A program made the translations under genes and the position numbers. Below the pieces are notes generated by a model. The model was not told the origin of the DNA. It saw only the letters and a list, made by a program, of their open reading frames with translations, and did no database searches. A stretch of DNA of 6,666 bases from Burkholderiales bacterium (GTDB lineage Bacteria > Pseudomonadota > Gammaproteobacteria > Burkholderiales > Burkholderiaceae_C). Position 1 is the stretch's first letter; every line of letters begins with the position of its first letter. The DNA is taken from positions 1-6,666 of the forward strand of contig CANGHQ010000103.1 in NCBI GenBank assembly GCA_947453585.1. The letters are read 5' to 3'. Positions 1-5,801 of the stretch are shown in pieces.

Positions 1-390
1 CACGTCCAGGTCCATGGCCTCGGGCTTGAAGGCCTGGCTTTGGGGCGTGGGGCGCAGTTCGAGCTGCAGCAGGTCGCCCGCCTTGACCTTGTGCGACTGC
101 TTGGTCAGCACTTTGCCGTTGACTTGGGCGCCACCGGCGTCTACCAGCTGCTGCAAATAGTTGCGCGAGAACTCAGGCGCCAGGTGGGTGAGCGCGCGGT
201 CCAGCCGCTCGCCGTGTTGGGCGACAGCGACGCTGCCTTGGCGCAGCTCGGATTCCTGGGCCAGCGCTTCAGCTTCGTCGTGCTCGTCTTGGGGGCCTTG
301 GACGTCGGTCGGAACGGGCAGGTCGGGCAGGTCAGCTGCAAAGGGGTCGGTCGATATAATGGTTTTGCCCTGCTTCAAGAAAGATCGCAT
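1..390 (-). CDS. rluD: Ribosomal large subunit pseudouridine synthase D, N-terminal part (runs off left edge)
   Basis: RluD converts uridines 1911, 1915 and 1917 (E. coli numbering) in helix 69 of 23S rRNA to pseudouridine. Only the first 130 codons are here. An acidic, low-complexity leader of about 55 residues (containing DEHDEAEALAQ) precedes an S4 RNA-binding domain at about residues 60-112 (ERLDRALTHLAPEFSRNYL, then QVNGKVLTK and KVKAGDLL). The stretch LRPTPQSQAFKPEAMDLDV leads toward the catalytic domain, which lies outside the window. The ATG at 390-388 is the first good start after an in-frame stop at 420-418; no other ATG or GTG occurs before the S4 domain, though TTG codons at 405 and 378 are possible. 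There is no clear Shine-Dalgarno. Divergence from bamD is also known in E. coli. The start overlaps the bamD start. Family assignment is firm; the exact start is less so. Confidence 0.88.
   Translation of the reverse strand, partial: MRSFLKQGKTIISTDPFAADLPDLPVPTDVQGPQDEHDEAEALAQESELRQGSVAVAQHGERLDRALTHLAPEFSRNYLQQLVDAGGAQVNGKVLTKQSHKVKAGDLLQLELRPTPQSQAFKPEAMDLDV
355..360 (+). promoter_or_regulatory. Candidate -10 element for bamD (TATAAT)
   Basis: This is a perfect TATAAT hexamer 28 bases upstream of the chosen bamD ATG, in an AT-rich dip within GC-rich DNA. It would give a leader of about 21 bases. No good -35 hexamer lies 16-18 bases upstream, so activator help or a weak -35 must be assumed. 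The element is inside the first codons of the opposing rluD gene. Confidence 0.5.
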
Positions 391-1198
391 GATATTGAGA
401 GTCAAATTATCGGTCGTTTACGCGATCGTCCTTCCGTTGGCGGCTGCGTTGATGGTCGGCTGCTCCACGGCGACCCTGGACAAGACCGCGGGCATGACGC
501 CCACGCAGCTCTATGCCGATGCCAAAGACGAAATGAACTCCGGCCAATGGGAAAAGGCCATTCCCCTGCTGGAAAAGCTCGAAGCCCGCGCCGCTGGCAC
601 GCCCTTAGCCCAGCAAGCGCAGGTGGACAAAGCCTATGCGCACGTCAAGGCCGGCGAGCCCATCCAGGCCGTGGCCACGATTGACCGCTTTATGCGCCTG
701 CACCCCGCCAGCCCCGCGCTGGACTATGCGCTGTACCTCAAGGGCACGGCCAATTTCAATGAAAACCTGGGCATTTTTGGCAGCTACACCGGCCAAGACC
801 TGGCCGAGCGCGACCAAAAAGCGTCCAAAGAGTCGTTTGAAGCCTTTCGCGAACTCTCGGTGCGCTTTCCTGATTCGCGCTACACGCCAGACGCGCTGCT
901 GCGCATGGGCTACATCGTGCAGTCGCTGGCCAAATACGAAGTGCACGTAGCCAAGTACTACTACAAGCGTGCAGCCTATGTGGCCGCCATCAACCGCGCG
1001 CAAACCGCTGTGACCGACTACCGCAACGTGCCCGCCGTAGAAGAAGCGCTGTTTGTTATCTACAAGTCTTATGACGCGCTGGGCATGGAAAGCCTGCGCG
1101 ACGACGCCAAACGCGTGCTCGAAGCCACCTACCCCGACTCCAAATTCTTGGTCAGCGGCGGCACCGGTGAATCGGGCGGCTGGCTCAAGCTGTTCTAA
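389..1198 (+). CDS. bamD: Outer membrane protein assembly factor BamD (lipoprotein)
   Basis: BamD is the essential lipoprotein of the BAM complex. It sits on the inner leaflet of the outer membrane and works with BamA to fold beta-barrel proteins. The 269-residue product has a short basic N-terminus, a hydrophobic segment (about residues 7-23) and a lipobox-like LMVGC, so Cys25 is the expected lipidated residue; Met at -3 is slightly unusual. Ser at +2 agrees with outer-membrane sorting. The mature part is a tetratricopeptide-type helical array: KDEMNSGQWEKAIPLLEKLE at about 47-66, FMRLHPASPALDYALYLKG at 101-119, RFPDSRYTPDALLRMGYI at 159-176, and a final repeat near 218-250. The length is normal for the family. 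ATG 389 was chosen because it follows a purine-rich AAGAAAG and directly precedes the signal peptide; an in-frame ATG at 359 would start within the -10 element. The gene is divergent from rluD and its stop overlaps that of the convergent helicase. Confidence 0.95.
   Translation: MILRVKLSVVYAIVLPLAAALMVGCSTATLDKTAGMTPTQLYADAKDEMNSGQWEKAIPLLEKLEARAAGTPLAQQAQVDKAYAHVKAGEPIQAVATIDRFMRLHPASPALDYALYLKGTANFNENLGIFGSYTGQDLAERDQKASKESFEAFRELSVRFPDSRYTPDALLRMGYIVQSLAKYEVHVAKYYYKRAAYVAAINRAQTAVTDYRNVPAVEEALFVIYKSYDALGMESLRDDAKRVLEATYPDSKFLVSGGTGESGGWLKLF
406..411 (-). promoter_or_regulatory. Candidate -10 element for rluD (GATAAT)
   Basis: Read on the minus strand, this is GATAAT, a 5-of-6 match to the sigma70 -10 box, 15 bases upstream of the rluD ATG. 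It predicts a very short leader of about 10 bases, which fits the lack of a Shine-Dalgarno. The -35 region is poor. It sits inside the bamD signal-peptide codons, mirroring the bamD -10 inside rluD. Confidence 0.35.
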
Positions 1199-3231
1199 AC
1201 GGGCGGCTGCCTGGCTTCGGCCAGGTTTGACAGGGCTTCCAGCCAATCCTCACCGCCGAGCAGGCGTCGCATGGGCGGCAAGCCATCCAGCAGCTTTTTG
1301 CCGTAACCCATCTGCGTCAGGCGCACATCACACACCACCAGAATGCCCCGGTCCGTCTCGCTGCGGATCAGGCGCCCGGCGCCTTGCTTGAGCGCAATGG
1401 CCGCTTGCGGCAGGTGCAAATTCTTGAAAGCATTGCCGCCCCCGGCCACCTGCGCACTGGCACGGGCCTGCACCAGCGGGTCGTCTGGCGGGGCAAAGGG
1501 CAGTTTGTCGATCACCAGCAGCTGCAAAGCGTCACCGGCAATGTCAATGCCTTCCCAAAACGAGGCAGTGGCCACCAGCACGCAGCCATCGCCTTGCGGC
1601 ACGGCTATAGCTGGAGTGTGCGATGGCCGTGCGCTGGCGCCCACAAAGCGGTCTACGAGTTCGCGCTTGGGCGCCTGGCCTTGCACCAGCACTTCGGTGT
1701 CTAGCCCGGCGGCGACAAACTGCTGGCGCAGCGCGTCGGCAATGGCGCGCATGGCCCGGGTGGTGGTGGTCAGCACCATGGTGCGTCCGCCCAAGGCGCT
1801 GGCACCTTGGGCGGCCAGCGCCGCCACCGCTGCGCTGTGGGTGGCGTCTTGCGGGCGCGGAAACTCGCGCGGCACGTAGACGGCCGCCTGCGTGGCGTAG
1901 TCAAACGGGCTGGCCACGCGCAGCACCTGCGCGCCTTCCAGGCCGCAGGCGTCTACAAACCACCGCAATTGCGCATCGGTGCCCAAGGTGGCAGAGGTAA
2001 ATATCCACGACTTGGGCTGCGTGCCGGGCGCAGCGTCGGGTCGGGCCAGGGCGCGCATGGGTTCGGCAATCGTCAGGGGCGACTGCGACAACTGGACTTG
2101 CGCGCCCACTTCAAGCCAGCGCACCTGGCCTTCGGGTGGCGCGGCGGCAAAAAGTTGCAGGTTTTGCAAGCGCGTATCGCAACGCTCGGCAAGCGCGGTG
2201 AAGGTGGGGCCTAGTTCATCAACTGCGCGCACGGCGGCGCTGGCGGCAACGAGCACGCGCTCGCATTGGGCCACGGCGGCTTGCCACGGGGCGGACGGCA
2301 AGCCTTCGGGCGTGGCGTCCAGCCAGGGGCGCATGGGCTGCGGGCCTGCGGACTCAAACAGGTTTTTAAGCGCCTGCGCGGCTTCAATGGCGTCGGCTTG
2401 CAGACCCAGCCAATCCACCAGGCCGCGCGCCGGGCCTTGGGTTTGTTCGGCCAGATCGCGGCCCAAAGACAGCATTTGGCCGGTGCTCCACTGGCGGGCA
2501 AAAAAGTGCACGCCGATGTCGTTGAGCTGGTGCGCCTCGTCAAACACCACGGTGGTGACGCTGGGCAACAACTCGGCCACGCCCGAGGCGCGCACGCCCA
2601 GGTCGGCAAAAAACAGGTGGTGGTTGACCACGACGATATCGGCCTTCATGGCCTCTTGGCGGGCGAGCTGGGTGTGGCAGTTGCGAATCTGCGGGCAGCC
2701 GCTGCCCAGGCAGTTGTCGCGGGTGGACGTGACCAGCGGGATGATGGGCGAGCGCTCGTCCAGCTCCGGCACTTCGGCAATATCGCCTAAAACCGTGGAC
2801 AGGGCCCAGTCTTCCACGCGGGCCAGCAGGCGCAAGTCAGCGGGGCCCAGGTTTTGCGTGGTTTGGCGCGCGCCTTGCAGGCGCTGGGTGCACAAATAGC
2901 TGCTGCGCCCCTTGAGCAGCGCCAGGCGCACCGGGAAACCAAAGGCCTTTAGCAGGCGAGGAATGTCGCGCAAAAAAAGCTGCTCTTGCAAAGCCTTGGT
3001 GGCGGTAGAAAACAGCACTTTTTCGCCGCCGAGCAGCGCGGGCACCACATAGGCCAGGGTTTTGCCCACGCCTGTGCCTGCTTCGACGACCAGCACCCCG
3101 CCGTCTTCAATGGTGCGGGCCACGGCCAGGGCCATTTCGGTTTGGCCGGGGCGGCTGCGAAAACCGGGCAAGCTGCGCGCCAAGGTGCCCTCGGGCGCAA
3201 ACGCGGCTTGCACCGCCGACTGCAGCGTCAC
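1195..3231 (-). CDS. ATP-dependent DNA helicase, DinG/YoaA family, Fe-S cluster type
   Basis: This is a superfamily 2, XPD/Rad3-like 5'-3' DNA helicase of 678 residues, of the class that unwinds damaged forks, D-loops or R-loops. Visible motifs in order: Q-like RPGQTEM (27-33); Walker A AGTGVGKT (51-58); motif Ia STATKALQEQ (75-84); four probable Fe-S ligands Cys114, Cys174, Cys179 and Cys185, the last three with the x4/x5 spacing of E. coli DinG; VVNHHLFFADL (201-211); Walker B DEAH (231-234); SATL (413-416); SPFDY (441-445); FWEGID (558-563); and motif VI QGAGRLIR (616-623). All core motifs look intact. A loop of about 20 residues (531-550) just before the FWEGID strand looks like a small insertion. 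The start is GTG, not ATG: GTGA overlaps the stop of the upstream gene and no Shine-Dalgarno is seen, so translation is probably coupled. DinG and YoaA cannot be separated here, so no symbol is given. Confidence 0.93.
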   Translation of the reverse strand: MTLQSAVQAAFAPEGTLARSLPGFRSRPGQTEMALAVARTIEDGGVLVVEAGTGVGKTLAYVVPALLGGEKVLFSTATKALQEQLFLRDIPRLLKAFGFPVRLALLKGRSSYLCTQRLQGARQTTQNLGPADLRLLARVEDWALSTVLGDIAEVPELDERSPIIPLVTSTRDNCLGSGCPQIRNCHTQLARQEAMKADIVVVNHHLFFADLGVRASGVAELLPSVTTVVFDEAHQLNDIGVHFFARQWSTGQMLSLGRDLAEQTQGPARGLVDWLGLQADAIEAAQALKNLFESAGPQPMRPWLDATPEGLPSAPWQAAVAQCERVLVAASAAVRAVDELGPTFTALAERCDTRLQNLQLFAAAPPEGQVRWLEVGAQVQLSQSPLTIAEPMRALARPDAAPGTQPKSWIFTSATLGTDAQLRWFVDACGLEGAQVLRVASPFDYATQAAVYVPREFPRPQDATHSAAVAALAAQGASALGGRTMVLTTTTRAMRAIADALRQQFVAAGLDTEVLVQGQAPKRELVDRFVGASARPSHTPAIAVPQGDGCVLVATASFWEGIDIAGDALQLLVIDKLPFAPPDDPLVQARASAQVAGGGNAFKNLHLPQAAIALKQGAGRLIRSETDRGILVVCDVRLTQMGYGKKLLDGLPPMRRLLGGEDWLEALSNLAEARQPPV
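1210..1225 (+). terminator. Candidate bamD terminator hairpin with UUCG loop
   Basis: CCTGGC-TTCG-GCCAGG forms a perfect 6-bp GC-rich stem closed by a C(UUCG)G tetraloop, an especially stable loop. It begins 12 bases after the bamD stop and is followed by TTTGA, a short and imperfect U tract. It lies inside the last codons of the opposing helicase gene, where it encodes part of NLAEARQ. Position and loop type support a terminator or 3'-end stabiliser; the weak U tract lowers confidence. Confidence 0.5.
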
Positions 3232-3974
3232 TGCGCGGGCGGCGCTGGGGGCGGCAGCGGCAAAGGCGGGGGCGGCAGCACGCCAGACGCGGCAGCCTTG
3301 GCGCGCTCGGCCTCGCGCTCAGCGATGCGGCGCTGGGCTTCGGCCTGTTTTTTGTCAAACGCGGCCTGGTTGGCGGCGCGCTCTTGGGCGCTGGGGCCGG
3401 TGTCGGCTTTGGGCGTTTTGGAGGAGCTGGCTTGCGGCGCGGGCGCGGATTTGGCAGCACTGGCGGGGGCGGACGCGGCGCTGGCGGCAGACGCTGGCAC
3501 TGCGGCGGCTTTGGCTGCGTGTTCGCGCTGCTTGTCTTCTTGTGCGGCGCGCTTTTCGCGCTGGGCTTGCTCTACGGCCACGGGGTCCATTTCGTTCAGG
3601 CGGTCGGTTTGTTGCTGCAGCTTTTCTTGCAGGCGCAAACGGGCGTCTTGGGCGCGCTGCTGGCGTTCGGCGGCGTCTAGCGCGGCTTCTTTGCGTTTGA
3701 GGTCGGCTTGCATGGCGCGCCGACTGCGGGCCACGTCGAGCAGGCAGTTGGTGGTGAAAAAGCGCGCGTAGCAAGCGCGCTCGGCCGCGTCCAGCACCTG
3801 GGTTTTCGCCTCGCGCTCGGCGCTCAGGGCGCTACGGGCGTCGTCTGCCGGTGCGGCTTGAGAAACTTGGTCGGGCGCCGGGGCCGCTTCGGTTTGGGCG
3901 CCTGCCGCCACGGCGGCAAGGACCAAGACGGCGCCTGCCAAGGCGCGAACCACTGTAGAAAAAGGAGCGTTCAT
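3228..3974 (-). CDS. Secreted Ala/Pro-rich coiled-coil protein of unknown function
   Basis: The product has 248 residues. The N-terminus (MNAPFSTVVR, then an Ala/Val/Leu stretch to about residue 24) is a clear Sec signal peptide with a likely signal-peptidase I site after AGA (26), so the protein is probably periplasmic. Residues about 50-160 are charged, Gln-rich and helical (AALDAAERQQRAQDARLRLQ), a likely coiled coil. Cys68 and Cys77, in ACYARFFTTNCLLDV, are the only cysteines and could form a disulfide. A low-complexity Ala/Ser/Pro linker (about 155-190) and a second charged helix (about 205-228) follow, then a proline-rich tail, LPPPPLPLPPPAPPAQ. I recognise the CYxxF...NCL segment only as resembling hypothetical proteins of Burkholderiales; no function can be assigned. 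The start ATG overlaps the zapE stop (ATGA) and the stop overlaps the helicase GTG, so it is the middle gene of the operon. Neither partner is periplasmic, which makes the linkage puzzling. Confidence 0.82.
   Translation of the reverse strand: MNAPFSTVVRALAGAVLVLAAVAAGAQTEAAPAPDQVSQAAPADDARSALSAEREAKTQVLDAAERACYARFFTTNCLLDVARSRRAMQADLKRKEAALDAAERQQRAQDARLRLQEKLQQQTDRLNEMDPVAVEQAQREKRAAQEDKQREHAAKAAAVPASAASAASAPASAAKSAPAPQASSSKTPKADTGPSAQERAANQAAFDKKQAEAQRRIAEREAERAKAAASGVLPPPPLPLPPPAPPAQ
3247..3279. repeat. 12-bp direct repeat in proline-codon tract
   Basis: GGGGGCGGCAGC occurs at 3247-3258 and again at 3268-3279, a 21-base period that preserves reading frame. It encodes the proline-rich tail of the secreted coiled-coil protein. 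Such tracts change length easily by slippage, so tail length may vary between strains. Confidence 0.6.
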
Positions 3975-5068
3975 GTCAGGCGGGTGTCCACGTCGCGGCG
4001 TTCCAGCGCCAAAAACTCGGCAGACTGCATTTCATTCAGGCGCGACACGGTGCGCGGAAACTCGTGCGCCAGCGGCCCGCTGGTGTAAAGCAGCTCAGGC
4101 GCCACCTGCGCCGACACCATCAGTTTGACGCGCCGGTCATACAGCACGTCCACCAGCCAGGTAAAGCGGCGCGCCTCGGAGCTGCCATTGGCCTGCATCT
4201 GCGGCACGTCGCTCAGCAGCACGGTGTGGAACTGGCTGGCAATCTCAAGGTAATCGTTTTGCGAGCGCGGGCCGCCACACAACTCTTTAAAGTCAAACCA
4301 CACCACACCACCAGCACGCCTGCGGGCGCGAATCTGGCGCGACTCGATCTGCAGCACCGGGCTGCCGTCGGAGCATTCGGCCAGGCTGTTAAAGGCCTGG
4401 GTCATGGACGCATCGGCGGCCGGGCCATTGGGCACTTGGTACAGGTCCAGGCGCTCCAGCGTGCGGCGGCGGTAGTCCACGCCGTTGTCCACATTAAGCA
4501 CTTCCATCTCTTGGTTGAGCAGCGCAATGGCCGGCAGCACCCGGTCGCGGTGCATGCCGCCGGGGTACAGGTCGTTGGGTTGGAAGTTGGAGGTGGTGAC
4601 AAAGCCCACGCCGTTGTCAAACAGCGCCTGCAGCAGGCGGTGCAAGATCATGGCGTCGGTAATGTCGGCCACATGGAATTCGTCAAAGCAAATGAGCTTG
4701 TAGCGCTCAGAAATGCGCTTGCCCAGCACATCAAGCGGGTTAACTGTGCCCTGCAAATCGTGCAGCTCGCGGTGCACTTCGCGCATGAATTCGTGGAAAT
4801 GCAGGCGCGTCTTGCGCTTCAAGGGCACGGCCTCAAAAAAGCAGTCCATCAAAAAGCTCTTGCCCCGCCCTACCCCGCCATACAGGTAAACCCCACGCGG
4901 AATCGGCGGGCGGTTGATGAGTTTTTTGAGCGAGTTGGAACGCTTGTCTTTGTAAGCGGCCCACTCGGTGGCGCAGCGGTCAAGCGCGGCGACTGCGCGC
5001 AACTGGGCCGGATCGCTGTGAAAGCCGCGCGTTTGCAGCTCTTTTTGGTAGTTTTCGAGGACGGACAT
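3971..5068 (-). CDS. zapE: Cell division ATPase ZapE (AFG1-like)
   Basis: ZapE is an AAA+-related P-loop ATPase. In E. coli it associates with the Z ring and affects FtsZ polymer stability under low oxygen or high temperature; the mitochondrial homologue is AFG1/LACE1. The product has 365 residues, close to the usual size. Motifs: Walker A GGVGRGKS (64-71); the family segment HFHEFMREVH (90-99); Walker B LICFDEF (125-131) followed by HVADITDAM; sensor-1-like TTSNFQPNDLYPGG (158-171); and the C-terminal segment FTWLVDVLYDRRVKLMVSAQ. All expected motifs are present. ATG at 5068 was chosen because MSVLENYQKEL is a typical family N-terminus; no Shine-Dalgarno is visible (the preceding bases are pyrimidine-rich), and only a weak -10-like AATACT lies just upstream. 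It is the first gene of the three-gene minus-strand run; its TGA overlaps the next gene's ATG. Confidence 0.94.
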   Translation of the reverse strand: MSVLENYQKELQTRGFHSDPAQLRAVAALDRCATEWAAYKDKRSNSLKKLINRPPIPRGVYLYGGVGRGKSFLMDCFFEAVPLKRKTRLHFHEFMREVHRELHDLQGTVNPLDVLGKRISERYKLICFDEFHVADITDAMILHRLLQALFDNGVGFVTTSNFQPNDLYPGGMHRDRVLPAIALLNQEMEVLNVDNGVDYRRRTLERLDLYQVPNGPAADASMTQAFNSLAECSDGSPVLQIESRQIRARRRAGGVVWFDFKELCGGPRSQNDYLEIASQFHTVLLSDVPQMQANGSSEARRFTWLVDVLYDRRVKLMVSAQVAPELLYTSGPLAHEFPRTVSRLNEMQSAEFLALERRDVDTRLT

Positions 5069-5177
5069 GGAGGGGAGTATTGTGCCCGGTGGGCGGAGGC
5101 CGATGGCGGGCGCGGGGTACTTGGGGGACGCCTGGGTAGGTGGGCGGGTTTGGGTGCGATGCGGCCCGAATGACGGC

Positions 5178-5191
5178 TCAAGGCTCCTTGA
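5178..5191. promoter_or_regulatory. Palindrome over the -35 of the toxin-antitoxin promoter (candidate operator)
   Basis: TCAAGG-CT-CCTTGA is a perfect inverted repeat with 6-base arms. Its right arm overlaps the TTGACC -35 hexamer. Ribbon-helix-helix antitoxins commonly repress their own promoters by binding short palindromes, so this is a plausible operator half. No binding evidence is available. Confidence 0.4.
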
Positions 5192-5216
5192 CCTTTGGGG
5201 TTGTGAAGCGAATAAT
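5188..5216 (+). promoter_or_regulatory. Sigma70-like promoter of the toxin-antitoxin operon
   Basis: TTGACC (5188-5193) and AATAAT (5211-5216) are separated by exactly 17 bases; each hexamer matches consensus at 5 of 6 positions. Transcription would start near 5223, about 28 bases before the antitoxin ATG. It is the best promoter in the window. Confidence 0.75.
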
Positions 5217-5220
5217 GCGT

Positions 5221-5229
5221 TGTATTACA
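5221..5229. promoter_or_regulatory. Short palindrome at the predicted transcription start (candidate operator)
   Basis: TGTA-T-TACA is a 9-base palindrome located 5 bases after the -10 hexamer, over the expected start site. A repressor bound here would block initiation. It differs in sequence from the palindrome over the -35, so at most one may be the true antitoxin site. Confidence 0.35.
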
Positions 5230-5236
5230 CATGCAC

Positions 5237-5241
5237 AGGAG
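5237..5241 (+). promoter_or_regulatory. Shine-Dalgarno of the antitoxin gene
   Basis: AGGAG lies 9 bases before ATG 5251. It decides the antitoxin start against upstream in-frame ATGs at 5140, 5170 and 5215, which lie upstream of or inside the promoter. It is one of only two strong Shine-Dalgarno sequences seen in the window. Confidence 0.75.
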
Positions 5242-5250
5242 TGCCACACC

Positions 5251-5487
5251 ATGACTGCCAGAACCATCAACGTCCGTCTGCCCGAGGCGCTTTACGACCA
5301 GATTGAAGCGTTGGCCAAGGCCACCGCGAGAACCAAAAGTTTCCTGGCCATTGATGCGCTGACCCACTATGTGCAAAGTGAGTCCTGGCAGATCCACGAC
5401 ATTCACGAAGGCATTAAGGAAGCCGATGCGGGCGAATTTGCCACGGACGAAGAGGTCAAAGCGGTGTTCGATAGATACGGCGCGTGA
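5251..5487 (+). CDS. Ribbon-helix-helix (CopG/ParD-like) antitoxin
   Basis: This is a 78-residue protein. Residues 4-43 form a ribbon-helix-helix DNA-binding fold: a short strand RTINVRLP, helix EALYDQIEALAKAT, a turn with RTKS, and helix FLAIDALTHYVQ. The C-terminal part (SWQIHDIHEGIKEADAGEF and EEVKAVFDRYGA) is the amphipathic toxin-wrapping segment typical of antitoxins paired with ParE/RelE toxins. It should neutralise the toxin encoded 3 bases downstream and, as a dimer, repress the shared promoter. The strong Shine-Dalgarno, compared with none before the toxin, would favour antitoxin excess. The exact family (ParD, RelB-like or other CopG-type) cannot be fixed by eye, so no symbol is given. 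Confidence 0.88.
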   Translation: MTARTINVRLPEALYDQIEALAKATARTKSFLAIDALTHYVQSESWQIHDIHEGIKEADAGEFATDEEVKAVFDRYGA

Positions 5488-5490
5488 CCC

Positions 5491-5760
5491 ATGCCCATCA
5501 AGTGGACCAAGACGGCTCTGGCCTCTGCTGATGAAATTGCAGGCTACATCGCCAAGGACAACCCGACACGCGCCGCCAGTTTTGTGCTGGAGTTGCAGGC
5601 CGGGGTGAACAAACTCCAGACCCACCCGGGCATGGGCCGGGCTGGTCGGGTCCTCGGTACGCGTGAGCTGGTCCTGCACAAAAACTATATCGCCATATAC
5701 CGCGTGCGCGGTGACAGTGTCGAAATTTTGAGATTGCATCACGCAGCACGAAATCTGTGA
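5491..5760 (+). CDS. ParE/RelE-superfamily toxin
   Basis: The protein has 89 residues, the usual size for the family. It begins with a beta strand (PIKWTKTAL), followed by two helices (ASADEIAGYIAKD and TRAASFVLELQAGVNKL). It then shows the signature HPGMGRAGRVLGTRELVL, the strand NYIAIYRV, and the end VEILRLHHAARNL, as in ParE-type plasmid-stabilisation toxins. ParE proteins inhibit DNA gyrase and RelE proteins cleave mRNA on the ribosome. The R-x-LGTREL-V and YR-V...IL--HHAAR pattern favours the ParE side, but the target is inferred. No catalytic residue appears lost. The start is 3 bases after the antitoxin stop with no clear Shine-Dalgarno, so translation is probably coupled. The gene is convergent with the DUF2442 gene, 41 bases from stop to stop; no terminator hairpin was found there. 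Confidence 0.9.
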   Translation: MPIKWTKTALASADEIAGYIAKDNPTRAASFVLELQAGVNKLQTHPGMGRAGRVLGTRELVLHKNYIAIYRVRGDSVEILRLHHAARNL

Positions 5761-5801
5761 CGAATCGGCTTGGTTTTGGTCTGCAGCGCAAATCCGGTAT
5801 C
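5761..5801. other. Short convergent gap between toxin and DUF2442 genes
   Basis: These 41 bases separate two stop codons facing each other. I looked for inverted repeats with a U tract on either strand and found none convincing, so termination of either transcript is unexplained by the visible sequence. Confidence 0.6.

Noticed and set aside
141..341. Small minus-strand frame in the rluD region
   Set aside because: It is in a different frame from the real rluD reading frame, which carries the S4 domain and stays open to the left edge.
359..388. Alternative bamD start at ATG 359
   Set aside because: It overlaps the TATAAT box and would put ten residues, including a Cys and KKDR, before the natural signal peptide; ATG 389 has better spacing to a purine-rich site.
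40..684. Plus-strand open frame across rluD and the start of bamD
   Set aside because: It is antisense to the S4 domain of rluD and then out of frame with bamD, whose signal peptide and lipobox are clear.
1162..1169. Palindrome CACCGGTG near the bamD end as a helicase terminator
   Set aside because: It has no loop and no U tract on the minus strand, so it does not make a terminator hairpin.
605..1246. Minus-strand open frame opposite bamD
   Set aside because: It is a shadow of bamD and overlaps the helicase end in another frame; no supporting motif.
1979..2899. Plus-strand open frame (306 codons) opposite the helicase
   Set aside because: It is a shadow of the helicase; low-complexity Ser/Arg/Ala composition, no motif, no ribosome binding site.
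4064..5173. Long plus-strand open frame (369 codons) opposite zapE
   Set aside because: It is fully antisense to a gene with intact ZapE motifs; its His/Val/Ala-rich composition is typical of the complement of GC-rich coding sequence, and no known motif is seen.
5140..5250. N-terminal extension of the antitoxin from ATG 5140
   Set aside because: The extension would be translated from upstream of the promoter; the AGGAG before ATG 5251 and the usual antitoxin N-terminus fix the later start.
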